Positions 50,293 through 58,970 of a DNA stretch of 64,000 bases are shown one piece after another. Each line of letters starts with the position of its first letter. The first letter of the stretch is position 1. The notes under the pieces are model-generated. The model was not told where the DNA came from. It ran no database searches and worked only from the letters and a program-made list of their open reading frames with translations. A program made the position numbers and the translations under genes. This stretch comes from Acidobacteriota bacterium (GTDB taxonomy: Bacteria > Acidobacteriota > Blastocatellia > Pyrinomonadales > Pyrinomonadaceae): NCBI GenBank assembly GCA_025463135.1, contig JAOAPY010000010.1, forward strand, positions 1 through 64,000. The letters run 5' to 3'.

Positions 50293-51498
50293 ATGGCAGC
50301 TGAGAAGCCCGTTGAGAAAGGGCCCTGGTCGCCGGCGACCATCGCCGTCCATGGCGGCGAGCGACCAGAGGAACACCCTTTCGGCGCCGTAGTAGCTCCT
50401 GTCTTTCACTCCACTACCTTCAGCTTCAGGGATTTTGCGGAAATGCGGCGGTATGCTCGCGGTGAGTTACCCGATGAGTTCTTCTATTCGCGCTATGCCA
50501 ATCCCACCGTCGCCGAAGTAGAGCGCAAGATTGCGGAACTTGAAGGCGCGGAAAGTTGCGTCGTAACCGCGTCAGGATCCGCGGCGACATTCGCCACCCT
50601 GGTCTCCTTGTGCGAAGCCGGTGATGAAGTGATCGCTTGCGATTCGATTTATGGCGGGACTGTAAAAGTCCTGACGAAGATCCTCAGTCGCTTTGGCGTA
50701 GGTACGCGGTTTATCCCGCTCGACAAAATTCATGACTTGCCGGCGTTGGCCGGCGAACGAACGCGCGTTTTCTGGTTTGAGACGCCGGCAAATCCAATCA
50801 ATCGAATTGTAGATTTGAATCTGACCGCGCAAGCTGCCCGCGAGGCGAAAGTCTTCTCCGTCGTCGACAACACATTTGCTACGCCGATCCTGCAAAGGCC
50901 GTTGGCCTCAGGCATTGACGCGGTCATGCACAGTGCTACCAAATATTTGGGTGGGCATGCCGATCTCACCGCCGGAGCCATTGCCGGCTCGCGGGACTTT
51001 ATAGATCGAGTGCGCCAGGTTGCCGTGGCATTGGGAGCGACACTCGATCCGGCGGCCGCATATCTTCTGACACGGGGAATCAAAACGCTGGATCTGCGTG
51101 TCCGCACCGCTTGTGATAACGCCATGCGCCTGGCAGAGGCATTGCGTAGTCACAAAAAAATCGCTCGCGTTTACTATCCCGGACTTGAAGATGATCCGGG
51201 ACATGAACTCGCCAAGCGTCAGATGAAAGCATTCGGCGGTGTCGTCGCGGCGGATCTGGCAGGAGGCGAACGCGAAGTCGAAAAATTTTACGATGCTTTG
51301 CGATTGGCGCGTCCCGCCCCGTCTCTTGGCGGCGTGGAAACCCTGGTCAGTTATCCATTGTATTCGTCGCACGCTGGTTTCTCAGATAACGAACTGCGCG
51401 CGGCCGGTGTCTCCGCGGCAACCGTGCGCTTTGCCGTCGGTATTGAGGCCGCTGAAGATATTATTGCTGACGTCATGCAGGCTCTGGCCGTTATCTAA
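50293..51498 (+). CDS. Cys/Met-metabolism PLP-dependent lyase or synthase
   Basis: The 401 residues belong to the gamma-family of trans-sulfuration PLP enzymes. The lysine that binds PLP is K217 in SATKYLGGHADL; other marks are YSRYANPTVAEVERKIAELEGAE, ASGSAATFATL, ETPANPINRIVD, VVDNTFATPILQRPL, and the C-terminal PSLGGVETLVSYPLYSSHA. It could be cystathionine gamma-lyase, cystathionine gamma-synthase, O-acetylhomoserine sulfhydrylase or methionine gamma-lyase; the motifs seen do not decide. No other sulfur gene is adjacent. Confidence 0.9.
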   Translation: MAAEKPVEKGPWSPATIAVHGGERPEEHPFGAVVAPVFHSTTFSFRDFAEMRRYARGELPDEFFYSRYANPTVAEVERKIAELEGAESCVVTASGSAATFATLVSLCEAGDEVIACDSIYGGTVKVLTKILSRFGVGTRFIPLDKIHDLPALAGERTRVFWFETPANPINRIVDLNLTAQAAREAKVFSVVDNTFATPILQRPLASGIDAVMHSATKYLGGHADLTAGAIAGSRDFIDRVRQVAVALGATLDPAAAYLLTRGIKTLDLRVRTACDNAMRLAEALRSHKKIARVYYPGLEDDPGHELAKRQMKAFGGVVAADLAGGEREVEKFYDALRLARPAPSLGGVETLVSYPLYSSHAGFSDNELRAAGVSAATVRFAVGIEAAEDIIADVMQALAVI

Positions 51499-51551
51499 CT
51501 GTCTTTCTTTCAATCCGAGGGCAAGCGACTGCTCTCCAATTCGGAATCGCA

Positions 51552-51794
51552 TTGGAAATAAATCTCCTGCTAGCTCTTGATCGTCGTGAACAAGCGGCAC
51601 TGCAAGCCGCGCTGCTGACTCGTGGTGCGCCTGATAGTCTGGTAACCATGGCTTTGACCGGCGCTTGTAAAATCTCATCGCTGGACGAAGCGCGACAGCT
51701 CAGGCGTTGGCTGGCTGAGGCGCGTACCGGCGGTGACGCAGACTTTGCTTCGCTTAATACCATAGAGCGCGCTTTGGAGAAGTTTGGTATCTAG
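51552..51794 (+). CDS. Small helical hypothetical protein (80 aa)
   Basis: A TTG-start frame 53 bases after the PLP enzyme. The predicted product is alpha-helical (LLALDRREQAALQAALLTRG, LDEARQLRRWLAEAR), with no signal or known motif. It lies colinear between two enzyme genes with tight spacing, which supports it; the rare start and weak ribosome-binding site count against it. Not recognised. Confidence 0.5.
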   Translation: MEINLLLALDRREQAALQAALLTRGAPDSLVTMALTGACKISSLDEARQLRRWLAEARTGGDADFASLNTIERALEKFGI

Positions 51795-51853
51795 CGCCCC
51801 AACGAATCCGCGAATCCCGTCTCCCTGCAACAGACCAACGGTCTGCCCGGCTA

Positions 51854-53110
51854 ATGTCTGAGATCAAACTAGGCTACGGCCATCACTCGGTGCGCTTTCT
51901 CTTTGAAGAAGAGCGCTATCGTGTTCTCGATCCGAGTGCAGCCGGCGAGCACCCTCTTTCTGATTTTGAAATTGGCGCCACGTTTGAAACGCCGATCGGA
52001 TCTCCGTCCCTCGAAGAAATTGTTTCTCCCGGGGAGTCTGTTCTGATCGTTGTTTCTGACGCTACACGAGCCACCGCAAGTGCCCAGGTTGTGAACCTGT
52101 TGGTCCGCCGCCTGATTCAAAATGGGATTGCGCCTGGCGACATGGCGGTCATTTTCGCCACCGGCATTCACCGGCCCGTTACTCCCAAAGAAAAGCTCGA
52201 GCTCTTGACGCCATTTATCGTTCAGCGTATCAGAACAATCGATCACGACGCGCACGATCCGAACACACTTGGATTGGGAACGATGCCTGACGGGACGTCC
52301 ATCGAGGTTAATCCAGCGCTCAGAGACTTCTCGCACGTTATCATCACCGGCGGCATTGGATTTCATTATTTCGCCGGGTACACCGGCGGGCGCAAATCAA
52401 TTTGCCCGGGCCTGGCGTCCGCGAAAACGATCGAGGCCACGCACATGCTCGCTCTAGATTTTGAAAAAGGTGGCCGGCGTTCAGGAGTCGGGAGCGGATT
52501 ACTCGACGGTAACGCTGTACACGAGGCGTGCGAGCGTATTGCCGAGATGATCAACCCCTCCTTCAACATCAGTACTGTGGTGGACCAGCAGGGACGAGCC
52601 GTGCGCATCCACGCTGGTCAGTGGCGCGTCTCTCATCGACAAGCTTGTGACGAGTATTTCAACCACCATACCATCAAGCTCGAAGCAAAACGCGATGTGG
52701 TGCTGGCCAGTGCCGGCGGTTTCCCCTGGGACATCAACCTGATCCAGGCGCACAAGTCGCTGGAGATGGCTGCTCAGGCTTGTAACGAAGGCGGCACGAT
52801 CATACTGCTGGCTCAATGCAGAGAGGGGTTGGGCCGATCCGACTTTTTGAAATGGTTTGCGGCCGGGGACTCAGGCGCGCTCGCATCGTTACTCCGCGAA
52901 TCTTATGAAGTGAATGGCCAAACTGCCTGGTCCTTAAGAACTAAAGTTGAAAAATATCGCATCCACCTGGTATCAGAGTTGGCCGATGATGATGTCAGAA
53001 GGATGGGAATGATCCCGGCAAGTACATTAGACGATGCTCTCAAGGACGTTGATAGGGCATCCGCCGGTTACATTCTCCCGCGGGCGTCTACGGTACTACC
53101 CGTTATGTAG
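51854..53110 (+). CDS. larA: LarA-like nickel-pincer racemase/epimerase family protein
   Basis: The 418 residues match the LarA family: SDATRATAS near 72 (SDxTRxxP-like), FATGIHRPVT (about 101-110), HDAHDPNTL, and GGIGFHYFAGYTGGRKSICPG (about 163-183), where a lysine-containing GGRKS loop anchors the nickel-pincer cofactor. Lactate racemase and related LarA homologues epimerise 2-hydroxyacids. The cofactor-making larB, larC and larE genes are not nearby, so substrate and activity are open. The stop codon lies inside the repeat that starts at 53107. Confidence 0.85.
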   Translation: MSEIKLGYGHHSVRFLFEEERYRVLDPSAAGEHPLSDFEIGATFETPIGSPSLEEIVSPGESVLIVVSDATRATASAQVVNLLVRRLIQNGIAPGDMAVIFATGIHRPVTPKEKLELLTPFIVQRIRTIDHDAHDPNTLGLGTMPDGTSIEVNPALRDFSHVIITGGIGFHYFAGYTGGRKSICPGLASAKTIEATHMLALDFEKGGRRSGVGSGLLDGNAVHEACERIAEMINPSFNISTVVDQQGRAVRIHAGQWRVSHRQACDEYFNHHTIKLEAKRDVVLASAGGFPWDINLIQAHKSLEMAAQACNEGGTIILLAQCREGLGRSDFLKWFAAGDSGALASLLRESYEVNGQTAWSLRTKVEKYRIHLVSELADDDVRRMGMIPASTLDDALKDVDRASAGYILPRASTVLPVM

Positions 53111-53244
53111 TGGCCTAAGTTTTTTTGTACGCAAGCTGTAAGACCAGCACAGCGGTACTGCCCCGCTGGGGACCCGGGCTCGCGGGCGCGTTGAATGCCA
53201 TTCGATCATCGCAAACTAATAGTGCGTTACAAATTAGCCACTAC
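53107..53244. repeat. Palindromic element, family C copy 2
   Basis: Arms GTAGTGGCCTAAG and ATTAGCCACTAC match imperfectly, with an inner CGCAAACTAATAGTGCGTTAC block shared with copy 1. Its first bases contain the TAG stop of the LarA-like gene (53108-53110). The middle carries an unrelated GC-rich hairpin-prone stretch (near 53155-53190). Confidence 0.75.
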
Positions 53245-53361
53245 TTCCTGTTATGGAAGTTTGATTGTGAGAGGTTCTGGACATAGAATGCGGTTACCGA
53301 GCAAAACCAGGCAAGGATCTTGATACGTGTTAGCCACTGAAAAGAGTGCAAGGAGAGCAAC

Positions 53362-53955
53362 GTGAGAATCAGAAATATTCCATTGTGCGCGGCCCTTGTG
53401 GCGCTGAGCGTGGCCATTGTCTCAGCGCAGGAAGAAAGCAAGCGCGCAGCTGAGCAACGCGCGCCCTTAACACAAATGGCGGTTGCCTTTGATTCTTCGA
53501 GTAAGCCGGCGCTCGAAGCGACCTTACGAACTACCAGCCTTAACGGCGCACCCGACGCGCCTGTGATGAATATTCGCGTCGTCGTAAAGAATGTGAGCTC
53601 GTCATTCTTAACTTATGTTTCGGGCCTGGTCACTTTTTATGATTCCGCGGGCGTGCGCTGTGGTGAGGGGCTGTTCAAAGTGGATGCCCTGGCTCAGAAT
53701 GAATCTGCTGAAACGGACGCACCGGGCTTGCGCATTACTTGCGCACCGGCAAGCTGGCGCATTGTCGCGACGAATCTTCTCCCGCGAGCCGCGGAACAAA
53801 CTGTGCTTCCGCCGGCAGAGTCACCGTCAAGTTCCCCTGGCGCAAACTTTGTCATCAGTATCGACGGCGAGGAGCACCCTATTCAATTGGGGAAACCAAT
53901 GGTGCTCAATGTCGGAGAAAAGCAGAAAACCATTACCGTGCGCGCCGCACCGTGA
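53362..53955 (+). CDS. Exported protein of unknown function, Ig-like
   Basis: The 197 residues start with GTG, six bases after AGGAG. The signal peptide reads MRIRNIPLCAALVALSVA and ends VSAQ. The mature part is beta-rich (MNIRVVVKNVSSSFLTYVSGLVTFYDSAG, in the manner of FxLYD/DUF-type extracellular domains) and has two cysteines (CGEGLF and ITCAP) that could form a disulfide. A Ser/Pro linker separates a C-terminal beta unit. It stands alone and is not recognised. Confidence 0.8.
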   Translation: MRIRNIPLCAALVALSVAIVSAQEESKRAAEQRAPLTQMAVAFDSSSKPALEATLRTTSLNGAPDAPVMNIRVVVKNVSSSFLTYVSGLVTFYDSAGVRCGEGLFKVDALAQNESAETDAPGLRITCAPASWRIVATNLLPRAAEQTVLPPAESPSSSPGANFVISIDGEEHPIQLGKPMVLNVGEKQKTITVRAAP

Positions 53956-54047
53956 ATGAATTAGTTGTCCAGCGTATTGTTAGGTTCGAGCATCAAAAGA
54001 TTTGAGATTCAACCGAGCCATGGCGATAGAGAAAAGGGGGTAGTTTC

Positions 54048-54194
54048 ATGTCAGAAGACAAAACAACTTGTGCTCATCCGGCCTGCGATTGTGCGCCTGA
54101 GGAAGGCAGTAAGTATTGCGGGGAATACTGCGAAGAGGCCGAGAAAGCAAAGGTGCTTGAAATTGGTTGCGGGTGCCAGCACGACGGCTGTTGA
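54048..54194 (+). CDS. Small metallothionein-like protein
   Basis: The 48 residues were found by reading the gap; a strong GGGGG lies 7 bases before the ATG. Eight cysteines (8, 13, 15, 24, 28, 41, 43, 48) and histidines 10 and 45 sit in the pattern of bacterial metallothioneins of the SmtA/BmtA type: TCAHPACDCAP, SKYCGEYCEEAEKAK, then GCGCQHDGC. SmtA binds four zinc ions with nine Cys and two His; this one is slightly reduced. It probably stores or buffers Zn, Cd or Cu. It follows the exported Ig-like gene by 92 bases. Confidence 0.85.
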   Translation: MSEDKTTCAHPACDCAPEEGSKYCGEYCEEAEKAKVLEIGCGCQHDGC

Positions 54195-54539
54195 TGAGAG
54201 GATGTATCGTCCCCGACTTTAGTGACAGTTAGTTAGCGTCATTTGCGACTGTCGTTCAGGTAATACTCTGCGAACCAATCGCAAGCAAATCGCAATCTCT
54301 TGCTTTTTGCTTTGAATGCGTTGTCTTGTGTGTTCGAATGCGCCTGGGAGAGTCGCAGGAAATTTCGCTTCGGCCAAAGACAATCTAAGCGGCGACAAGT
54401 TCTTAAGACTGGTCGCCGCTTTTGTTTCAGTTCGCGCCGCCTACGTCAGTGAGCTCGTAATAAGAACGGCTCATATTAGGTCGTGGTGGCTGCTGCTGAT
54501 ATAAATTGATCTGACGAGGACGCGATACAGATACCGCCG
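54195..54539. other. 345-base interval without a recognised gene
   Basis: It holds only a weak GACAGT/ACTGTC inverted repeat (about 54223-54256). Short open frames have no ribosome-binding site or protein-like composition, and no RNA gene is recognised. Confidence 0.4.
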
Positions 54540-55127
54540 ATGCTATCGATACTAATTGAACTGCAACGCCTGAAGAACCTTGATCGCACCGGTTGGTCGT
54601 TGCGCGGCCTGGCGCCGCGTACTGAATCGGTGGCTGCGCATTCGTTTGGTGTCGCCGTCACGGCCATGGCCCTCGCCGATGAGTTAATTGGCCGTGGAGT
54701 CCAGCTCGATGTTGCGAAAGTGCTGCGAATGGCCTTGCTTCATGACTGGGCTGAGGCGCGCATCGGTGATATGCCTCGGACTGCGACACAATATTTCGGT
54801 TCAGAGACACGCCAGAGAGCCGAGCTTGCCGCCTTCAAGGATATCGTTAGCAGTTCTGTTCCCGCCGAAGAGACCTATCGAAGTCTTTATGAAGAATACG
54901 AACAGAGATCAAGTCCGGAAGCGCGCCTGGTAAAGGCTGCTGACGTTGTCGACCTGCTGGTGCAGGTCCTTGCTCTCGAAAGGGCGGGAGCCAGGGGCCT
55001 CGATGAATTTTGGGATGTGGCGCATTATGGCGACTTTCAACTCGAAGGCAGTGCGCGCGACATTGTCACGAAGTTGGTAAATGAACTAGTGAGCGCACGC
55101 GCAATGGTCAGCAGGCAATCCGAATAG
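54540..55127 (+). CDS. HD-domain 5'-deoxynucleotidase, YfbR/HDDC2-like
   Basis: The 195 residues show the YfbR/HDDC2 signature: RTESVAAHSFGVAV (H34), LLHDWAEARIGDMP (H68, D69, E72) and LVKAADVVDLLVQ (D134) as metal ligands. Family members hydrolyse deoxynucleoside 5'-monophosphates in the cytosol with Co, Mn or Cu. It is unrelated in sequence to the larger HD protein at 30321. The neighbouring gene after it is a small membrane protein 44 bases on. Confidence 0.9.
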   Translation: MLSILIELQRLKNLDRTGWSLRGLAPRTESVAAHSFGVAVTAMALADELIGRGVQLDVAKVLRMALLHDWAEARIGDMPRTATQYFGSETRQRAELAAFKDIVSSSVPAEETYRSLYEEYEQRSSPEARLVKAADVVDLLVQVLALERAGARGLDEFWDVAHYGDFQLEGSARDIVTKLVNELVSARAMVSRQSE

Positions 55128-55171
55128 GTGGGCTTCAAGCAAGTACGATCTTTGCATAGCTAATTCAAGAA

Positions 55172-55600
55172 ATGTATCACTTGCCGCCAGCGATATTGGG
55201 ACTAGTCAACGCCAGGGACGTGATACTGGCAGCGGTAATCTTTGTCGTGACATTTACTGCCAGCCTTGGTGTTATCTCGTTTATCCTCGTCAAACTTCCA
55301 GCAACTTATTTTCAGGAATCACATTCGCGAACGTTCTGGATTGATCGACACCCTTCAGTAAGGTGGGCGGGACTAATCGGTAAGAATGCTCTGGGAGTTG
55401 TGCTGGTGCTGCTGGGTATTCTGATGTCTTTGCCTGGCATACCTGGTCAGGGAATCCTGACGATCTTGCTGGGGATCATGCTGCTCGACTTGCCCGGTAA
55501 ACGACGGCTGGAATCGAGGATTCTTAAGCAACCTCGGGTCCTGGAAAAAATAAATAGCTTGCGGCATAAATTTAGCAAGCCGCCGTTGGTGCTGGATTGA
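55172..55600 (+). CDS. Small PGPGW-type membrane protein
   Basis: The 142 residues carry two hydrophobic helices near the N-terminus (about 15-42) and middle (about 73-105). LPGIPGQGILTILLGIMLLDLPGKRRLE matches the PGPGW family of unknown function, in which a P-G-x-P-G-x-G motif precedes a membrane helix. It probably sits in the inner membrane. No catalytic residues are evident. Confidence 0.8.
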   Translation: MYHLPPAILGLVNARDVILAAVIFVVTFTASLGVISFILVKLPATYFQESHSRTFWIDRHPSVRWAGLIGKNALGVVLVLLGILMSLPGIPGQGILTILLGIMLLDLPGKRRLESRILKQPRVLEKINSLRHKFSKPPLVLD

Positions 55601-55805
55601 CTCAGCCAATGACGAGCAAAACGAGTTCTTCGGAAACCTTACGAGGCAGCAAAATGATGACTTTTGGTGAAGCTAAATTGCTGTGGGTGGAACCCGGTCT
55701 ATCGAAAAGCCGTTCGTTGACAACAAAAATTCTCTTTGTTAGCTTGAATTCTGTTTTGGCAAATTCCTGTTTGATGGCGTTTCGTTGTGCGCGTAAAACT
55801 GTTTG

Positions 55806-56870
55806 ATGATGCTCAATTCCCTTTGGAACCTGAAGTCGCGGACGCGGCCGGTGCTTTTTGCGCTCTTCTTAATCGGCATACTATCCCTGAGCGCGTGCAG
55901 TGGCATTATCGGTAAACTCGCGCGCAAGCAGGTTGGCGTACCACAGCTTTTAACGCCGCTGGTCGATGCAAATACTTCTCAGCTCATTGCCGAAGTAAAT
56001 AGGCTGGCGGCCGTTAAGTCGATTCACGGCAAGCTGGACATTCAATTTCAGGACACATCTTTCGCGTCATCCGGCATAGCAGAGAAGTATCGTTCGGCGG
56101 ATGCGAATATTACTGTCCAACGTCCGGGTAAGGTCTATCTCGTAATTCAGTTCGCGCTGGTTGATATCGCGCAGATGACTTCCGACGGCGAACATTTTCG
56201 CGTCGCCCTATTAAAAGGAGATGAGAAGTACCGTCGCTTTGTGAAAGGGACCAATAACGCTACTTACGGCGAGATCAAAACCGGACAGCCAACGCGAAAA
56301 ATCGACAAGGGAAAAATGGTTCCCGGGGAAGCTGTAAGCACACTGTCGAATCTCCGTCCGCAACATTTGACTGACGCACTGTTGGTGTGGCCGATACCGC
56401 CACCTGCCGAATCGGGCCTCTTGTATGCTCAGTCCGAGTTTTATGAAGAGGAGCCAGACAGTCGACCTCAGGCAAAGAAGGGTGCGCGAGTTGTGCGCAG
56501 CTATTATTTGCTCGAAGAACTCGCCCCGACGCATGCGGGCGAAACCCGTTTGAAACGCCGTATCTGGTTCGATCGGGTGGGCACGATTCGATTGGCACGG
56601 CTACAGACTTTCGATGAACGTGGCTTGTTGGATACGGACGTTTCCTATAGCGCAGAGAAAGCAATTGGCGGCGACACTACAGCGAGCTTACCAACCAAAA
56701 TCGAATTGACCAGACCAAAGGATCAATACAAAGTAAGTCTGACTTATCAAGCGCCGGAATCGGTGAGTATAGATAAGGAGTACACCCCACAAGTGTTCGT
56801 GCTGGAAAACAAGTGGCAATTACCTGAAGTCGATCTGGATGCGAAGAAGGACACCAAACCGACGCCGTAG
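55806..56870 (+). CDS. LolB/DUF4292-like outer-membrane lipoprotein
   Basis: The start at 55806 (354 residues) gives a signal with lipobox LSLSAC (Cys about 32). The mature half shows a LolA/LolB-type incomplete barrel: KSIHGKLDIQFQDTSFASSG, NITVQRPGKVYLVIQF, MTSDGEHFRVAL. The C-terminal half is not recognised. Lipoproteins of this kind bind lipids or lipoproteins at the outer membrane. It is 43 bases upstream of a LolD-type ATPase and close to lolA, which makes a lipid- or lipoprotein-trafficking role attractive. Confidence 0.78.
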   Translation: MMLNSLWNLKSRTRPVLFALFLIGILSLSACSGIIGKLARKQVGVPQLLTPLVDANTSQLIAEVNRLAAVKSIHGKLDIQFQDTSFASSGIAEKYRSADANITVQRPGKVYLVIQFALVDIAQMTSDGEHFRVALLKGDEKYRRFVKGTNNATYGEIKTGQPTRKIDKGKMVPGEAVSTLSNLRPQHLTDALLVWPIPPPAESGLLYAQSEFYEEEPDSRPQAKKGARVVRSYYLLEELAPTHAGETRLKRRIWFDRVGTIRLARLQTFDERGLLDTDVSYSAEKAIGGDTTASLPTKIELTRPKDQYKVSLTYQAPESVSIDKEYTPQVFVLENKWQLPEVDLDAKKDTKPTP

Positions 56871-56913
56871 TCCGTAGCGCGCCGGCGAAAAGCTGCCGCT
56901 TGATTGGTAACTG

Positions 56914-57606
56914 ATGAGAACGATTCTAAACGCTGAGAAGTTAGTGAAGACCTTTCGAGTTGGCAAAGTCGACGTGCCGGCTTTGCGCGGTATTTCCCTC
57001 GAGGTTCAGGAAGGTGAGTTCCTTGCCATTATGGGGCCTTCCGGTTGTGGCAAATCGACCATGCTGCATCTTCTTGGGGGTCTGTTGACTCCCACCAGCG
57101 GAACCATCACCGTGGATGGAGAAGACCTGACCGCAGCCTCCGATGCGCGGCGGACCGACATTCGCCGGCGGAAGATTGGATTTGTTTTTCAGCGCTTTAA
57201 TCTTTTTCCTACTTTGACCGCGGAAGGAAATCTACGTCTGGCGGAAAAAATCCACGGCAACGGAGCTGATGATCCCACGCGTCGCCGTGAAGTCTTAAAA
57301 ATGCTGCGCTTGGAAGACAAGATGCATCACAAGCCGCTCGAGCTGTCAGGTGGCGAACAACAGCGCGTGGCCCTGGCCCGGGCGGTTGTGACCAGACCGG
57401 CCATCGTGTTGGCCGACGAACCAACCGGAAACCTTGATTCTGAAAACTCTGAGATTGTCCTGAACATGTTTCAGGAACTCAATTATCGTTTCAATCAAAC
57501 CATAGTCATGATTACCCACAATCCGGAAGCCGCAGCAATGTGCCGACGAATAGTGCAAATGCGCGACGGCCACATTGTCGAGCCTGCCTTGAGCGTCCAG
57601 ATGTAA
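56914..57606 (+). CDS. ABC transporter ATPase, LolD/MacB-like
   Basis: The 230 residues carry Walker [10 protein letters not shown] (about 40-48), Q-loop [13 protein letters not shown] signature [15 protein letters not shown], Walker [14 protein letters not shown] and the H-loop ITHNP. The DEPTGNLDS stretch and short N-terminus are typical of LolD/MacB/FtsE. No permease (LolC/E- or FtsX-like) adjoins it, so its partner is elsewhere. A 113-residue membrane protein and LolA follow, consistent with lipoprotein transport. Confidence 0.9.
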   Translation: MRTILNAEKLVKTFRVGKVDVPALRGISLEVQEGEFLAIMGPSGCGKSTMLHLLGGLLTPTSGTITVDGEDLTAASDARRTDIRRRKIGFVFQRFNLFPTLTAEGNLRLAEKIHGNGADDPTRRREVLKMLRLEDKMHHKPLELSGGEQQRVALARAVVTRPAIVLADEPTGNLDSENSEIVLNMFQELNYRFNQTIVMITHNPEAAAMCRRIVQMRDGHIVEPALSVQM

Positions 57607-57704
57607 AGCGTCGGTTTACTTGCCGTTTCGTCCTGATTAGAATCCAAAGCTGGTAAAAAATCGTCTACGGTGTGAGAATTGCTCGCTTCTAGCTGGCGGG
57701 AACG

Positions 57705-58046
57705 ATGAAGTCCATTCTGAACATTATGAAAAAGGCCTTCTTGTGGTCTTACCCGAGGAACACATGGCAATGGGACGTGCTTTGTGTGCTCTTTCTGATT
57801 TTCATCTTCCTGACACCCAAAGGCTGGTTTGCCAACAGGAAACCGCATCAATCAACAGGGCATCAAAGTGAGGCCTTTTCAACTGTCCTGGTTGCGGCTG
57901 AACTTGTTGATAACGATAGAGATAAGGGTCAGTTAGAGCAACGTGTGCGCGTCCTGACGGGGCGGGCTAATGCGCAGGTCATGGCGGTCAGACCGAGGCT
58001 GGACAGTGAGGGTAAGACGGTTGCATATGAAGTTGACATACGCTAG
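57705..58046 (+). CDS. Small single-pass membrane protein, unknown
   Basis: The 113 residues carry one membrane helix (about 24-38, WDVLCVLFLIFIFLTPKG) after a basic, aromatic N-terminus, then a soluble domain about 60 residues long (STVLVAAELVDNDRDKGQLE, RVRVLTGRANAQVMAV). It is placed between the ABC ATPase and lolA in the same orientation, so it may belong to the same system. Not recognised. Confidence 0.65.
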   Translation: MKSILNIMKKAFLWSYPRNTWQWDVLCVLFLIFIFLTPKGWFANRKPHQSTGHQSEAFSTVLVAAELVDNDRDKGQLEQRVRVLTGRANAQVMAVRPRLDSEGKTVAYEVDIR

Positions 58047-58113
58047 CTTTCACCTATAATTGACCGGTTTTCCGCGCAAGCGGAGAACAGTTTTATTTTG
58101 CAGAGGAGTTTTT

Positions 58114-58812
58114 ATGAAGAGATTAATGGGCCTCGGGCTAAGCATGGTAGTTTTGACCGTGTTGGCAGTGGGTTCACCACAAGAGGCCAGCGGTCAGAGT
58201 GCTGGGTTGGTTAGCTCCGTTCTGAATAAGCTGGAGCAGAATCGTCAATCGTTGAAAAGTCTGCGGGCCGGCATCAGCATGGAGAAATACAATTCGCAAC
58301 TGCGCGACAAAGAGACTTCTCACGGAGTCATCTTGTACACCCCGGCAACTGGCCGCAATGCGAATGTGCGGATCGAATGGAATGCACCCCAGCACGAAAT
58401 CATTACCGTATCAAAAGGTCAATACTGGTTTTATAGGCCGCGTCTCGGCATTGTCTATACCGGCAGCTCGAGTTCGGCTAAAAATCCCAAGGCCAGCGGC
58501 ATAGTGGAATTGATGAACATGTCCCGCCAGCAACTGCAGGCGCGGTACGAACCGTTCCAGGACGTGCGTGAAGAAACTCTGTGGGGTGGGGTGAGCACCA
58601 TACATCTCAAATTAGTCCCCAAGGGTTCGGCCACTTTCAAGTATGCGGAAGTTTGGGTTGACTCCAGCGGTATGCCGGTCCAGACCAAGGTGGTAGAAAA
58701 GAACGACGACGCCACCACCGTGCGGCTCAATAATGTTGAGCGGAATGTGAAACTCTCGGACGAGGTATTCAGCGTCAAGCTCGATTCAAATGTAAAGGTT
58801 ATTAAGGGTTAA
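58114..58812 (+). CDS. lolA: LolA-like outer-membrane lipoprotein carrier
   Basis: The start at 58114 follows GAGGAG and gives 232 residues with a signal peptide (MKRLMGLGLSMVVLTVLAVG, then SGQ). The carrier fold is visible: VLNKLEQNRQSLKSLRAGIS, VRIEWNAPQHEIITVSKGQYWFYRPRLGIVYTG, ATFKYAEVWVDSSGMPVQTKVVEKND, RLNNVERNVKLSDEVFSVKL. LolA carries lipoproteins through the periplasm to LolB. The central PRLGIVYTG replaces the usual hydroxyl-rich stretch, so it could be a specialised paralogue. Confidence 0.82.
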   Translation: MKRLMGLGLSMVVLTVLAVGSPQEASGQSAGLVSSVLNKLEQNRQSLKSLRAGISMEKYNSQLRDKETSHGVILYTPATGRNANVRIEWNAPQHEIITVSKGQYWFYRPRLGIVYTGSSSSAKNPKASGIVELMNMSRQQLQARYEPFQDVREETLWGGVSTIHLKLVPKGSATFKYAEVWVDSSGMPVQTKVVEKNDDATTVRLNNVERNVKLSDEVFSVKLDSNVKVIKG

Positions 58813-58845
58813 GTCGGGCGATCAATTCAAGAATAAGGTGCTCGT

Positions 58846-58872
58846 AGGGCCCTGGCGCAAAACCAGGGCTCT
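58846..58872 (+). terminator. Hairpin after lolA
   Basis: AGGGCCCTGG pairs with CCAGGGCTCT (one G-T type mismatch) around a 7-base loop, 33 bases after the lolA stop. Only a weak T-rich tail (AATTGTTT) follows. Confidence 0.6.
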
Positions 58873-58970
58873 AATTGTTTAGGATGCATGTCTTGCGTTT
58901 CGTCGCTTGTCTGGCTATTCTTCGCAGGCATCTTTAGAGATTCTTTTCGCCCAGTCTTTCAAACGCAAAC

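Noticed and set aside
55597-55806. Short frame between the PGPGW protein and the lipoprotein
   Set aside because: No ribosome-binding site, composition not protein-like, and it overlaps the starts and stops of real genes.
58813-58970. tRNA or small RNA after lolA
   Set aside because: The fold is a simple GC hairpin fitting a terminator; there is no cloverleaf or CCA end.
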